In this document: one piece after another, positions 1 to 7,994 of the stretch
Position numbering within the stretch: the first letter of the stretch is position 1
Layout: the number at the start of each line of letters is the position of its first letter
Assembly (NCBI GenBank): GCA_003245395.1
Contig: QKDF01000072.1
Coordinates: 1 to 14,636 of the forward strand
Direction of reading: 5' to 3'
Origin: Clostridia bacterium
GTDB taxonomy: Bacteria; Bacillota; Clostridia; Oscillospirales; Oscillospiraceae
Length of the DNA stretch: 14,636 bases
Program-made: the position numbers and the translations under genes
The notes under the pieces: generated by a model
The model's input: only the letters and a program-made list of their open reading frames with translations
Databases searched by the model: none
Told to the model about the DNA's origin: nothing

Positions 1-642
1 CAATATGGTGGAGGCCATGCCCTTGTAATAGTCGTCCACCACCGGGTTGAACACCGGGGGGTACGCAAGCCCCGCCACCACCTGCATCTCCGGCAGGTGC
101 TTGTGCTTGAGGGAAAGGCCGTAAATCCGAGGGCTGTAAAGGGCGTTCCCCTTCTCCTCCGCCTCGTACTCGGCAATCATCTTCTTGCCGCCACCGGAAT
201 ACCCAGTAATGGAGTAGCACGTCATGGGATAATCCGCCGGGATGACCCCCAGCCGCACCAGCGGTGCGGTGGAAGAGAGAAAGCCGGTGGCGTGGCAGCC
301 GGGGTTGGCGATGCGGTGGGAGGCAGCGATGGCCGCCCGCTGCTCTTTCCCCAGCTCCGGGAAACCGTAGACCCAGCCGGGGGCGACCCGGTGGGCGGTG
401 GAAGCGTCGATGATGCGGGTGTCTGGGTTTTCCACCAGAGCCACCGCCTCCCGCGCGCCGTCGTCGGGCAGGCAGAGGAACACCACGTCCGCCGCGTTGA
501 GGAATTTTTTCCGCTCCGCCGCGTCATGCCGCTTTTCCTCGTCGATGCGCAGCAGCTCAATGTCGTTCCGGCTCTCCAGCCGCTCCCAAATCTGCAGTCC
601 CGTCGTGCCGGACTGCCCGTCGATATAAACCTTCGGTTTCAT
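1..642 (-). CDS. argC: N-acetyl-gamma-glutamyl-phosphate reductase, type 2, partial (C-terminus beyond window)
   Basis: Third step of ornithine/arginine synthesis: NADPH-dependent reduction of N-acetylglutamyl phosphate to the semialdehyde, in the cytoplasm. The visible 214 residues begin [18 protein letters not shown]. The GxxGTTGL nucleotide-binding loop (about residues 9-16) is the form seen in the shorter type 2 ArgC rather than the GASGYTG form of type 1. NPGCHATG (113-120) holds the catalytic cysteine, Cys116, and HKHLPEM (180-186) carries the conserved histidine. Type 2 enzymes are about 310 residues, so roughly 100 residues are missing past the left edge. The ATG is preceded by GAGGTG (648-653) with 5 nt spacing. 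It lies 28 nt after the argH stop, so it is the third gene of an argG-argH-argC operon. Family assignment is firm; the type 2 call rests on the motif and start sequence. Confidence 0.95.
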   Translation of the reverse strand, partial: MKPKVYIDGQSGTTGLQIWERLESRNDIELLRIDEEKRHDAAERKKFLNAADVVFLCLPDDGAREAVALVENPDTRIIDASTAHRVAPGWVYGFPELGKEQRAAIAASHRIANPGCHATGFLSSTAPLVRLGVIPADYPMTCYSITGYSGGGKKMIAEYEAEEKGNALYSPRIYGLSLKHKHLPEMQVVAGLAYPPVFNPVVDDYYKGMASTIL

Positions 643-670
643 ACGCACACCTCGCTTGCAGTGAAAATTT

Positions 671-2053
671 TTACATCCGGTGGGCTGCCACGAAGGCCTC
701 CACCGCCTGAATCTGGCGGGAGGTCTCGCACACGGCGGGCCCGCCGTAGCTTTTGCGCTGGCCCATGCAGGCCTCCAGGTTCAGCGCCTCGTACACGTCC
801 CCGTTAAACAGGGGCGAGGCGTTCTGGAATTCGGGCAGGGTCAGCTCCTCCAGCGTCTTACCGTTTTCGGAGCAGTAGGCCACCAGATGGCCCACGGCGG
901 TATAGGCGTCCCGGAAGGGCATCCCCTTTTTCGTCAGATAGTCGGCGCAGTCCGTGGCGTTGATGAAGCCGTGGCCCGCCGCCCGGCGCATGTTGTCCGT
1001 CAGGACGGTCATGGTGGAAATCTGCCCCGTGAACACCGGCAGGCACATCTTCACCGTGTCGATGGCGTCGAACACCGGCTCCTTATCCTCCTGCATATCC
1101 TTGTTGTACGCAAGAGGCAGGCCCTTCATGGTGGTCAGCAGGCCCATCAGGTCGCCGTAGACCCGGCCGGTCTTGCCCCGGACCAGCTCCGCCACGTCGG
1201 GGTTTTTCTTCTGGGGCATGATGGACGAACCGGTGGAATAGGCGTCGTCCAGCTCGATGAATTTGAACTCCCAGCTGCACCAGAGGATGACCTCCTCGGC
1301 GAAGCGGGACAGGTGCATCATCAGCACGGACATATCGGAGAGGAACTCCAGCGCATAGTCCCGGTCGCTGACGCCGTCCAGGGAGTTGCCCATGGGGCAG
1401 TCAAAATTCAGTGCCTTGGCCGTCTCCCACCGGTCGATGGGATACGTAGTACCCGCCAGCGCGCCGCTGCCCAAGGGGCACTCGTTCATGCGCTTTTTGC
1501 AGTCCTCCAGCCGGGTCACGTCCCGGGAGAGCATGGCCGCGTAGGCCAGCAGGTGCTGGGCGAAGCTGATGGGCTGGGCCCGCTGCAGGTGGGTGTAGCC
1601 GGGCATCACGGCGGTCTGGTACTTTTCGGCCTGTTTGGCCAGAGCGGCCTGCAAGTCCAGGATCTGCCCGATGATCTCGGGAATCTCCCGCCGGACATAC
1701 ATCCGGAAATCCAGCGCCACCTGATCATTGCGGGACCGGGCGGTGTGCAGCCGCTTGCCCGCGTCGCCGATGCGGGCGGTGAGCAGGGACTCCACATTCA
1801 TGTGGATATCCTCGTTGTCGGCGGAAAATTCAATCTTCCCGTCCTCGATGTCTTTGAGGATGCCCTTCAGACCGGCGGTGATGGCCGCAACGTCCTCCTG
1901 AGAGATCACGCCGCAGTCCCCCAGCATTTTCGCGTGAGCCAAGCTACCGGTGATGTCTTCCTTATACAGGCGCTGGTCAAACTGGATGGAGGCGTTGAAG
2001 TCGTTGACCAGGGTATCGGTCTCCTTGCCAAAGCGGCCGGACCAGAGTTTCAT
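671..2053 (-). CDS. argH: argininosuccinate lyase
   Basis: Last step of arginine synthesis: cleaves argininosuccinate to arginine and fumarate in the cytoplasm; family enzymes are homotetramers. The 460-residue product begins [20 protein letters not shown], typical of ArgH. It has the superfamily signature [12 protein letters not shown] (275-286, catalytic serine in the flexible loop), [12 protein letters not shown] (104-115) and YTHLQRAQP (153-161) with the catalytic-region histidine. Length matches the family (about 455-465). I chose the ATG at 2053 because AAGGAGA (2061-2067) lies 7 nt upstream and the family N-terminus starts there. The frame stays open to 2185, but that extension has no ArgH character and would cover the intergenic hairpin and the end of argG. 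It follows argG by 80 nt and precedes argC by 28 nt. Confidence 0.97.
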   Translation of the reverse strand: MKLWSGRFGKETDTLVNDFNASIQFDQRLYKEDITGSLAHAKMLGDCGVISQEDVAAITAGLKGILKDIEDGKIEFSADNEDIHMNVESLLTARIGDAGKRLHTARSRNDQVALDFRMYVRREIPEIIGQILDLQAALAKQAEKYQTAVMPGYTHLQRAQPISFAQHLLAYAAMLSRDVTRLEDCKKRMNECPLGSGALAGTTYPIDRWETAKALNFDCPMGNSLDGVSDRDYALEFLSDMSVLMMHLSRFAEEVILWCSWEFKFIELDDAYSTGSSIMPQKKNPDVAELVRGKTGRVYGDLMGLLTTMKGLPLAYNKDMQEDKEPVFDAIDTVKMCLPVFTGQISTMTVLTDNMRRAAGHGFINATDCADYLTKKGMPFRDAYTAVGHLVAYCSENGKTLEELTLPEFQNASPLFNGDVYEALNLEACMGQRKSYGGPAVCETSRQIQAVEAFVAAHRM

Positions 2054-2073
2054 AAGCCATTCTCCTTGAAAGA

Positions 2074-2107
2074 AGCGGCGGCGGGAAGAATCTTCCCCGC
2101 CGCTGCT
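2074..2107 (-). other. stable GC-rich hairpin in the argG-argH intergenic spacer
   Basis: In the operon sense, the 80-nt spacer between the argG stop and the argH start can form a long stem: arms at 2092-2107 and 2074-2088 with an AUU loop, about 15 pairs with one bulged base and one wobble. It ends 6 nt before the argH ribosome binding site. The downstream sequence is UCUUUC, not a proper U tract, so it is not a convincing terminator. It could act as an mRNA stability or processing element, or as partial attenuation. The structure is seen by eye; its role is inferred. Confidence 0.6.
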
Positions 2108-2133
2108 TTGATTGAGTTGTGGGGGTGTGCTGC

Positions 2134-3357
2134 TTACAGCTTGCCCTGCTCCCGCAGCGCCTGCACCGTATCGGGCAGACCCCACAGATTGATGAAGCCG
2201 GCAGCCATGCCCTGATCGTAATCGCTCTCGCCGAAGGTCACCAGATTCTCGGAATACAGGCTGTGGGGAGAGGTGATGGACGCGGTGATCATGTTGCCCT
2301 TGTACAGCTTGAGCTTCACGGAGCCGGTGACGTACTCCTGGGTCTTGTCGGCGAAGGCGGACAGAGCCTCACGCAGGGGGCTGAACCACTTGCCGTTGTA
2401 AATCAGGTCGGCAAAGTCCACAGCCAGCTTGCTCTTCATGTGGGCGGTGTCCTTGTCGATGGTGATCATCTCCAGGCACTGATGAGCCTTGTAGAGGATG
2501 GTGCCGCCCGGCGTCTCGTACACGCCACGGTCCTTCATGCCAACCAGACGGTTTTCCACGATGTCCAGCAGGCCGATGCCGTTGTCGCCGCCCAGCCTGT
2601 TGAGCTTGCGGATGATGTCGCTGCCCTTCATCTTCTCGCCGTCCACGGCCACGGGCACGCCCTTTTCAAAGTCGATGGTCACGTAGGTGGGGGCGTCCGG
2701 CGCGTCCACGGGGGACACGCTCATCTCCAAAAAGCCCTTCTTCTCATACAGGGGCTCGTTGGCGGGGTCCTCCAGATCCAGACCCTCGTGAGACAGGTGC
2801 CACAGGTTCTTGTCCTTGGAGTAGTTGGTCTCCCGGCTGATCTTCAGGGGGATCTTGTGAGCCTCGGCGTAGTCGATCTCCTCGTCCCGGCTCTTGATCT
2901 CCCATTCACGCCAGGGAGCGATGATGGTCATCTCGGGGGCGAAACGCTTGATGGCCAGCTCGAAGCGGACCTGGTCGTTGCCCTTGCCTGTGGCGCCGTG
3001 GGCGATGGCGTCCGCGCCCTCCAGCTTGGCGATCTCCACCAGCTTCTTGCCGATGATGGGGCGGGCAAAGGCCGTGCCCAGCAGGTACTGCTCATAGCTG
3101 GCGCCCATCTTCAAAGACGGGATGATCACGTCGTCCACCATCTCGTCGGTCAGGTCGGCGATATACAGCTTGGATGCGCCGGTCTTCAGGGCCTTTTCCT
3201 CCAGGCCGTCCAGCTCATCGTTCTGTCCCACGTCGCCGGCCACGGCGATGATCTCGGGGTTGTTGTAATTCTCCTTGAGCCAGGGGATGATGATGGACGT
3301 GTCCAGGCCGCCGGAATAGGCCAGCACGATTTTCTTGATGTCCTTCTTATTCTTCAT
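2134..3357 (-). CDS. argG: argininosuccinate synthase
   Basis: Joins citrulline and aspartate with ATP to make argininosuccinate (AMP and PPi released), in the cytoplasm. The 407-residue product has the N-type ATP pyrophosphatase loop AYSGGLDTS at 13-21. It also has the conserved segments [16 protein letters not shown], which contacts citrulline/aspartate in known structures, and [18 protein letters not shown]. Length fits the family (about 400). The ATG has GGAGG (3367-3371) 9 nt upstream. It is the first gene of argG-argH-argC, with a promoter and ARG box just upstream. Nothing is missing or altered in the motifs I can check. Confidence 0.98.
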   Translation of the reverse strand: MKNKKDIKKIVLAYSGGLDTSIIIPWLKENYNNPEIIAVAGDVGQNDELDGLEEKALKTGASKLYIADLTDEMVDDVIIPSLKMGASYEQYLLGTAFARPIIGKKLVEIAKLEGADAIAHGATGKGNDQVRFELAIKRFAPEMTIIAPWREWEIKSRDEEIDYAEAHKIPLKISRETNYSKDKNLWHLSHEGLDLEDPANEPLYEKKGFLEMSVSPVDAPDAPTYVTIDFEKGVPVAVDGEKMKGSDIIRKLNRLGGDNGIGLLDIVENRLVGMKDRGVYETPGGTILYKAHQCLEMITIDKDTAHMKSKLAVDFADLIYNGKWFSPLREALSAFADKTQEYVTGSVKLKLYKGNMITASITSPHSLYSENLVTFGESDYDQGMAAGFINLWGLPDTVQALREQGKL

Positions 3358-3395
3358 AATGGTTTGCCTCCATGTGAAATTTAAATGATGTTTGA

Positions 3396-3425
3396 ATTAT
3401 ACAACACAACTGAATATTTATTCAA
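3396..3425 (-). promoter_or_regulatory. promoter of the argGHC operon
   Basis: Read on the minus strand, a -35 box TTGAAT (3420-3425) is followed by an 18-bp spacer and a perfect -10 TATAAT (3396-3401). Transcription would start near 3389, giving a leader of about 30 nt before argG. No T-box or other long leader RNA fits in this space, so control is likely at initiation through the overlapping ARG box. Confidence 0.8.
3411..3424. promoter_or_regulatory. ArgR operator (ARG box)
   Basis: TGAATATTTATTCA has perfect 6-bp inverted arms around an AT-only centre. It matches the ArgR/AhrC half-site consensus TGAAT...ATTCA known from Bacillus and E. coli. It overlaps the -35 box and spacer of the argG promoter, a position where bound ArgR with arginine would block RNA polymerase. 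A weaker relative, TGAAATTTAAATGA (3374-3387), lies 37 bp away near the presumed start of the message; it keeps 9 of 14 positions and may be a secondary site or chance. Confidence 0.85.
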
Positions 3426-3600
3426 GCGCAATCCTGCACAAGATTTCGCGGTCTCCTTGGTCATTTTTGTCAGTTCTGTGGAGTGCTCCCCGACTTCCGC
3501 CGCGTAAATGGCCGCGATTTGGGCTAAGTGTGGGTTCTGCCGCCTCCGGGCGGCGCGGCGGCGGGCCGGGAATTCATCCGTCTTGCATATCCCCCTGCAT

Positions 3601-4104
3601 TTATTCATCCGTGGGCAGGGCCATCTCCACGCCGGTCCAGTCCTCTCCGGCGATGGAGAATACCGCCTCTCCCACCGGGCGAAAGCCTGCGGCCGTATAG
3701 CATCGCAGGGCGGCGGGGTTGTCCGCGAACACCCCCAGCGTCACCGTTTTTGCCAGCAGAAAGCGCCGTGCATATTCCACAGCCAATGCAATCATCTCCC
3801 GGCCTTCTCCCCGTCCCCGGCGCTTCGGATCGGCGATGACAAAGCCGATGCGCACCGTATCCGGGCCAGTGTATCGCAGAAACAGGTGTCCCGCCGGGAT
3901 GCCGCATTCGTCAAAGGCCGTCATGGGGAACACGTTGTCCTCCCCGTCAAACTGGCGGTAATAGGCATTGAACCGCTCCGCCGGCAGGGGCCAGGCGTCG
4001 TCCTTGAACCGATCCGCCGTCCACATGCGCAGCGTCCGTTCATCCTCCGCCCAGGACACCACCGCCTCGGCGTCGCAGGGCTTATAGGGCCGCAGTCCCA
4101 GCAT
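3601..4104 (-). CDS. GNAT-family N-acetyltransferase
   Basis: Predicted to transfer an acetyl group from acetyl-CoA to an unknown substrate. The 167-residue protein shows the GNAT core: an N-terminal LRPYKPCDAEAVVSW strand-helix, RIGFVIADPKRRGRGEGREM (85-104) with the acetyl-CoA pyrophosphate-binding RRGRGEG (95-101), and the C-terminal NPAALRCYTAAGFRPVGE (129-146) motif. That layout resembles RimJ/RimL-like and small-molecule acetyltransferases. The ATG begins one base after the fumC stop (TGA-C-ATG), with no clear Shine-Dalgarno of its own, so translational coupling to fumC is likely. A link to arginine metabolism (acetylated intermediates) is only positional; the substrate cannot be told from the sequence. 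Confidence 0.9.
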   Translation of the reverse strand: MLGLRPYKPCDAEAVVSWAEDERTLRMWTADRFKDDAWPLPAERFNAYYRQFDGEDNVFPMTAFDECGIPAGHLFLRYTGPDTVRIGFVIADPKRRGRGEGREMIALAVEYARRFLLAKTVTLGVFADNPAALRCYTAAGFRPVGEAVFSIAGEDWTGVEMALPTDE

Positions 4105-4105
4105 G

Positions 4106-5464
4106 TCACACCATCTTTTCCGGCCGCACGGCCTCGTCGAACCGCTCCGCTGTTAAAAGGCCCAGCGAAAGCACCGCCTCTTTGAGCGTCGTGCCGTCGT
4201 GCAGAGCCTTTTTTGCCGCGGCCGCCGCCTGCTCGTATCCGATCTCCGGCGTCAGGCAGGTGACCAGCATCAGGGAGTTGTGCAGGTTCGCCTCCATCTT
4301 CTCCCGGTCGGCGGTCAGGCCCTCCAGGCAGTTGACCCGGAAGGAATCCATGCAGTCCCCCAGCAGGCGGGCGGACTGGAGAAAGTTGTACGCCGCCACA
4401 GGCAGGAACACGTTAAGCTGGAAATTTCCCTGAGAGGCGGCAAAGCCGATAGCCGCGTCGTTGCCCAGTACCTGCACGGCCACCATGGTGACGGCCTCGC
4501 ACTGGGTGGGATTGACCTTGCCCGGCATGATGGAGCTGCCCGGTTCGTTTTCGGGGATGTGGATCTCCCCCATGCCGCACCGCGGGCCGGAGGCGTACCA
4601 GCGGATATCGTTGGCGATCTTCATCAGGTTGGCCGCCAGCGCCTTGAGCGCCCCGTGGGCGAACACCAGCGCATCCTTGGACGTGAGCGCATGGAACTTG
4701 TTCTCATCCGGTCGGAACGACACGTTCGTCAGTTCCGTCAGCTTCCTGCACACGGCGCGGTCGAACCCGACGGGGGCGTTCAGACCCGTGCCCACGGCGG
4801 TACCGCCGATGGCCAGACGGGAGAGCTCCTCCAGAGAGGCGCGCAGCATCCGACAGGGTGCCTCCACCAATTCCCGCCAGCCGGAAATCTCCTGGGAAAA
4901 GCGCAGGGGTGTGGCATCCTGCAGATGGGTGCGGCCGATCTTGATGATGCCCTCGTTCTCTTTTTCCAACTGGGCCAGAGCCTCGCTCAGCCGCGCCGCG
5001 GCAGGCAGCACGTAGTTGGTCACCCCCATTACCGCCGCGATGTGCAGTGCCGAGGGGAACGTGTCGTTGGAGGACTGGGACGCATTGACATGGTCATTGG
5101 GGTGGAGCGCCACGCCCTTTTCCGCCGCCAGATGGGCGATCACCTCGTTGACGTTCATGTTCGTCTGCGTACCCGAACCGGTCTGCCAGACGGCCAGAGG
5201 GAACTCCGCGTCCCACTTCCCTGCCCGAATCTCGGCGCACACGGAGGAGACGGCCTCGGCCTGCTCGGTTGTCAGCTTTCCAAAGCCCGCGTTGGCCAGG
5301 GCACAGGCCTCCTTTAAATAGGCGAAGGCGGTGATGATTTTCTGGGGCATCTGCTCCCGGCCAATGCGGAAATGCTCCAGGCTGCGCTGGGTCTGCGCCC
5401 CCCAGTGGTGCTCAGCCGGGACGGCGATTTCGCCCATGGTGTCGTGTTCGATGCGTGTCGTCAT
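4106..5464 (-). CDS. fumC: class II fumarate hydratase
   Basis: Reversible hydration of fumarate to malate; the iron-independent, homotetrameric class II enzyme. The 452-residue product has [14 protein letters not shown] (97-110), HLQDATPL (180-187) and the superfamily loop [16 protein letters not shown] (309-324). The [11 protein letters not shown] form and SGTQ point to fumarase and not aspartase (which has PAKVNP and AGTS). I place the start at 5464 ([16 protein letters not shown]), with GAGGGAGA about 8 nt upstream. The frame is open to 5521, but the promoter -10 box sits at 5525-5530, so that longer start would not be transcribed. It is followed one base later by the GNAT gene and lies upstream of, and in the same direction as, the arginine operon whose ArgH makes fumarate. 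Confidence 0.96.
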   Translation of the reverse strand: MTTRIEHDTMGEIAVPAEHHWGAQTQRSLEHFRIGREQMPQKIITAFAYLKEACALANAGFGKLTTEQAEAVSSVCAEIRAGKWDAEFPLAVWQTGSGTQTNMNVNEVIAHLAAEKGVALHPNDHVNASQSSNDTFPSALHIAAVMGVTNYVLPAAARLSEALAQLEKENEGIIKIGRTHLQDATPLRFSQEISGWRELVEAPCRMLRASLEELSRLAIGGTAVGTGLNAPVGFDRAVCRKLTELTNVSFRPDENKFHALTSKDALVFAHGALKALAANLMKIANDIRWYASGPRCGMGEIHIPENEPGSSIMPGKVNPTQCEAVTMVAVQVLGNDAAIGFAASQGNFQLNVFLPVAAYNFLQSARLLGDCMDSFRVNCLEGLTADREKMEANLHNSLMLVTCLTPEIGYEQAAAAAKKALHDGTTLKEAVLSLGLLTAERFDEAVRPEKMV

Positions 5465-5524
5465 GCTCGTTTCTCCCTCGATAGTTCCGGTTTCCGGGTC
5501 ATCCCCGGTCAGTTTGTCCATCTC

Positions 5525-5553
5525 ATTATAAAAAGATAAGCGAAAAAAAGCAA
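5525..5553 (-). promoter_or_regulatory. promoter of fumC and the GNAT gene
   Basis: On the minus strand, TTGCTT (5548-5553), a 17-bp spacer and a perfect TATAAT (5525-5530). The spacer and flanks are T-rich. It starts just after the U tract of the blaR1 terminator, so the two units are insulated by a very short interval. The leader to the fumC ATG would be about 50 nt. Confidence 0.7.
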
Positions 5554-5562
5554 AGGATTTCC

Positions 5563-5598
5563 AAAAAAAGAAGAGAGGGGCAATTTGCCCCTCTCTTC
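5563..5598 (-). terminator. intrinsic terminator of the blaI-blaR1 operon
   Basis: Perfect 14-nt inverted arms (5570-5583 and 5585-5598; GAAGAGAGGGGCAA and its complement) followed on the minus strand by C and seven T (5563-5569). The TGA stop of blaR1 (5597-5599) lies inside the first arm, so termination begins at the very end of the coding region. Confidence 0.95.
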
Positions 5599-7534
5599 AG
5601 CTCAGAAAGTCCAGCAGATCCTGTACGTCCTGAGATGAACCGGAAAAGTCCTTGATCCCCGTCCGGCCCTGTAAAATCGTGCTGGAAGACAAAGACAGCG
5701 CGGCGTCCGCGTCCTGCTGGGTATAGGAGCCGGCGTGGGTGCTCCCATCGTCCTCCGGCCATGTCCAGCGCACCTCGTCCAGATTGTCGATCAGGGCCAG
5801 AAGCACAAAGGCGTGTTTTTCCATGGCGCGGTCGGCGGCATCCGGGTCATCCGGCGTCTCCTTCAGATTCACCTGCAAAGCGTACGGCTCCTGCGACGTA
5901 AACAGCTCCACGGTGTAATCGCCCAGCGCCTCCCCCATCAGCGTGGAGAGCAGCGCGCTGTCCGCCGAGTTGTTCCCCACATAGGGATTGCGGAGAGAAT
6001 ACAGCGTTTCGGCTCGGTCTGTCACCTTCGGATACCAAGCGTTCTGCAGATCGTCCGGACTGTCCGGGGATACATACAGCCGCAGCACCACCAGCACCAC
6101 ATCCTTCTGGAACCCTGCGGTGATATCCTCGTTAAGCGTCTCACACGGAACGGCGCTGATACCGCCGTCGTTTCCGTAGGCGCAATAGGCCGCCATCAGG
6201 ATGGTGTTGCCGCCGGTTGGCAGGAAAACCTTCTTTTGATCCCCACTGCCTAGAGCCATGTGAGCAAAGCCGGAATACTTGTGGTCCGGCAGGTGGATGG
6301 ACGCCAGGCCATTCGTTATTACATTCCAAGTCCACGTCAGCATTTTGCTGTCCCAGTCGAGGGTTGCGCCTGTCTGTATCGTGCCCTGGGAGGCAAGCTC
6401 GGAAGTATCTCGGTTGTTCGCGCTGATATTCATCACCGTGCAGCGGTTCACCAACGCGCCGCCGTCGTAGACATCCACCACCGCACCCACGGAGTTGACA
6501 TCCTTTGCAATGGAATAGGAATAGGTGTGAAGCGGATTCCCCAGAGCCGCCGTGCTCCCCTCATATTTTACATAGCTCTCCATCACAAAGGCGTTGGTGC
6601 ACAGCGACAAGACCAGAAACACGCACGCCACCGCCGCGGCGAAAGCCACCCGCGGCCCCGCCTGTTTCCACCGCAGTACACCCAGCACCCGGCGCTTGGC
6701 GTCCCCCTCCCCGAAGGCCAGGGGCGCAGCGGCGGGAAAGCGCCGTCCGGCAGCAAAGGACACCAGTGCCCGGCTGTAGGCCTGCTTGATCTCCGGGCCA
6801 AGCGTCCGCAGCACCGCCTCGTCGCAGGAGCGCTCCATGTCCCGGCAAAAGAGGGCGAAGCACACCCACACCGCCGGATTCCACCAGTAGACCGCCAGCA
6901 GTAAAAACGCCAGCAGCTTCCACCACGGGTCGCCCCGGCGCAGATGGGTCTTTTCATGGAGCAGGATGTACGCCCGCTCCTCCTCCGGCACGCCGAAGGG
7001 CAGATAAATGCGCGGGCGGACAAGTCCCAGCACAAAGGCCGTGGGAATGCCCTCCGCCTCGTACACGTTCCCCTCCAGCAACACCGCCGTTTGCAGACGC
7101 CGCCGCAGGCGGACATCCGACACCGCCGCATACACCGCAATGGCCAGCAGACCAAAAAGCCAGATCAGCGCGCCAATCTCCAGCGCCGACAGGCCCGGCA
7201 CGGCGGCGGTTCCGGTCACCTGGGACGCAGCGAGGTTTCCAAGCCGTTCCGCCGCCGCGGGGACGTTGTACTCCACGGCGGTCAGAGCCGTCCCGGCGCT
7301 CTGCACCGTCCGCTGGGCCACCGGCTCCATGGGGCTTAAATTGAACAAACTCACGGGCGAGGCAAGCGCCACCGGGCAGATCAGCCGGAACCCTACCGCC
7401 GCCCACAGGGCATAGCGGTACTTTCCCGGCGCCCGGGCCAGCAGCATCCGCGCCAGCACCACCGCCGCCATCTCCGGCAAAGCCGTGGCACTCTGGGACA
7501 ACAGGGCAGAAAACGCCCCAGTCAGCAAACTCAT
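5597..7534 (-). CDS. BlaR1/MecR1-like M56 membrane metallopeptidase with C-terminal DUF4825-like domain
   Basis: Predicted membrane sensor-protease that relieves repression by cleaving, or causing cleavage of, its BlaI partner. The 645-residue protein has membrane segments near 15-35, 41-62, 118-138, 204-228 and 296-316. The zinc motif HEKTH is at 193-197, with the downstream SCDEAVL (236-242) that supplies a third ligand in this family. PTAFVLGLVRPRIYLP (164-179) and PLAFGEGDAKRRVLGVL (271-287) are typical M56 landmarks. After the last membrane helix, about 330 residues are predicted outside the cell. There is no penicillin-binding SxxK/SxN domain as in true BlaR1. LRNPYVGNNSADSALLSTL (514-532) and YTVELFTSQEPYALQV (540-555) resemble DUF4825; the stretch 320-505 I do not recognise. 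Its ATG overlaps the blaI stop (ATGA, 7531-7534). The signal sensed is unknown. Confidence 0.9.
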   Translation of the reverse strand: MSLLTGAFSALLSQSATALPEMAAVVLARMLLARAPGKYRYALWAAVGFRLICPVALASPVSLFNLSPMEPVAQRTVQSAGTALTAVEYNVPAAAERLGNLAASQVTGTAAVPGLSALEIGALIWLFGLLAIAVYAAVSDVRLRRRLQTAVLLEGNVYEAEGIPTAFVLGLVRPRIYLPFGVPEEERAYILLHEKTHLRRGDPWWKLLAFLLLAVYWWNPAVWVCFALFCRDMERSCDEAVLRTLGPEIKQAYSRALVSFAAGRRFPAAAPLAFGEGDAKRRVLGVLRWKQAGPRVAFAAAVACVFLVLSLCTNAFVMESYVKYEGSTAALGNPLHTYSYSIAKDVNSVGAVVDVYDGGALVNRCTVMNISANNRDTSELASQGTIQTGATLDWDSKMLTWTWNVITNGLASIHLPDHKYSGFAHMALGSGDQKKVFLPTGGNTILMAAYCAYGNDGGISAVPCETLNEDITAGFQKDVVLVVLRLYVSPDSPDDLQNAWYPKVTDRAETLYSLRNPYVGNNSADSALLSTLMGEALGDYTVELFTSQEPYALQVNLKETPDDPDAADRAMEKHAFVLLALIDNLDEVRWTWPEDDGSTHAGSYTQQDADAALSLSSSTILQGRTGIKDFSGSSQDVQDLLDFLS

Positions 7535-7899
7535 GGCCGCTCCTCCCGATGCTGCGCTATCAGCCGCTCCAGCTCCGCCGCCTCCTGCTCCGTCAAGCCG
7601 CCGCTGCCCAAAAACGCCGCCACAAACCCCGGCAGCGATCCGCCGAAGGCCCGCTCCACCACCCGGCGGCTCTCCGCCGCCTGAACGGCTTCCCGCCCCA
7701 CGCAGGCGGTGACCACAGCGTCCTCATTGCGCACCGCGCCTTTTTCTCCCAGCTTTTTCAAAACCGTGTATACAGTGGATTTTTTCCACCCCAGCTTCTC
7801 CCGGCACAGCTCCGCCAGACGGCCCGAGGCAACCGGCTCGCTGTCCCACACCAGCTGCATAAAGCGCAGCTCACTGTCACTCAACCGCATTGATTCCAT
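7531..7899 (-). CDS. BlaI/MecI-family transcriptional repressor
   Basis: Dimeric winged-helix repressor, partner of the downstream M56 protein. The 122-residue product begins MESMRLSDSELRFMQLVWDS. It has the family recognition helix GWKKSTVYTVLKKLGEKG (37-54) and a shorter, more divergent C-terminal dimerisation helix region (EQEAAELERLIAQHREE). I choose the ATG at 7899: GGGAGGG (7905-7911) lies 5 nt upstream. A GTG at 7905 in the same frame overlaps that ribosome binding site, and an ATG at 7890 is too far away. Usual BlaI length is 120-130. Two palindromic operators sit in its own promoter, so autoregulation is expected. No beta-lactamase gene is adjacent, so a role in resistance should not be assumed. 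Confidence 0.92.
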   Translation of the reverse strand: MESMRLSDSELRFMQLVWDSEPVASGRLAELCREKLGWKKSTVYTVLKKLGEKGAVRNEDAVVTACVGREAVQAAESRRVVERAFGGSLPGFVAAFLGSGGLTEQEAAELERLIAQHREERP

Positions 7900-7940
7900 A
7901 CGCACCCTCCCGGATGATCATTGATATGTTGGTTCTCGTT

Positions 7941-7958
7941 GGTCTATAACCATCGACC
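7941..7958. promoter_or_regulatory. putative BlaI operator, start-proximal copy
   Basis: GGTCTATAACCATCGACC is an inverted repeat (arms GGTCTAT and ATCGACC, one mismatch). It aligns along its whole length with the copy at 7966-7983, centres 25 bp apart. It lies around +1 of the blaI transcript. Confidence 0.65.
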
Positions 7959-7965
7959 TGTAATT

Positions 7966-7983
7966 AGTCTATAGCAATAGACC
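7966..7983. promoter_or_regulatory. putative BlaI operator, core-promoter copy
   Basis: AGTCTATAGCAATAGACC contains perfect arms GTCTAT and ATAGAC around AGCA. It overlaps the -10 box and spacer of the blaI promoter. The classical staphylococcal and bacillar BlaI operators are built on TACA/TGTA halves, which this copy lacks, so the specificity of this repressor seems different. That it binds here is inferred from position and symmetry. Confidence 0.7.
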
Positions 7984-7994
7984 GATCTTGTCAA
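7966..7994 (-). promoter_or_regulatory. promoter of the blaI-blaR1 operon
   Basis: On the minus strand, a perfect -35 TTGACA (7989-7994), 17-bp spacer and -10 TAGACT (7966-7971). The distal operator palindrome (7966-7983) covers the -10 and most of the spacer; the second (7941-7958) falls at and after the start point near 7959. Confidence 0.8.

Noticed and set aside
680..2215. Long plus-strand open frame of about 500 codons opposite argH
   Set aside because: It lies exactly antisense to a well-conserved gene in GC-rich DNA, where the complementary frame is often open. Its translation is low-complexity, rich in Gly, His, Val and Gln, with no recognisable domain.
2119..3384. Long plus-strand open frame opposite argG, and similar ones opposite fumC (4199-5317)
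   Set aside because: Shadow frames of conserved genes; composition is the reverse-complement signature of the real codons, and no ribosome binding site or promoter supports them.
3358..3410. T-box or other amino-acid leader RNA before argG
   Set aside because: The predicted leader is only about 30 nt, too short for a T-box or riboswitch, and no terminator/antiterminator pair is present.
3539..3554. Hairpin GCCGCC/GGCGGC downstream of the GNAT gene as a terminator
   Set aside because: Only a 6-bp stem with no U tract on either strand; not a convincing intrinsic terminator.
3381..3608. Small minus-strand frame (75 codons) between the GNAT gene and argG
   Set aside because: It would overlap the argG promoter, ARG box and predicted start of transcription, has an Arg-rich low-complexity start and shows no known motif. 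I cannot exclude a decayed fragment.
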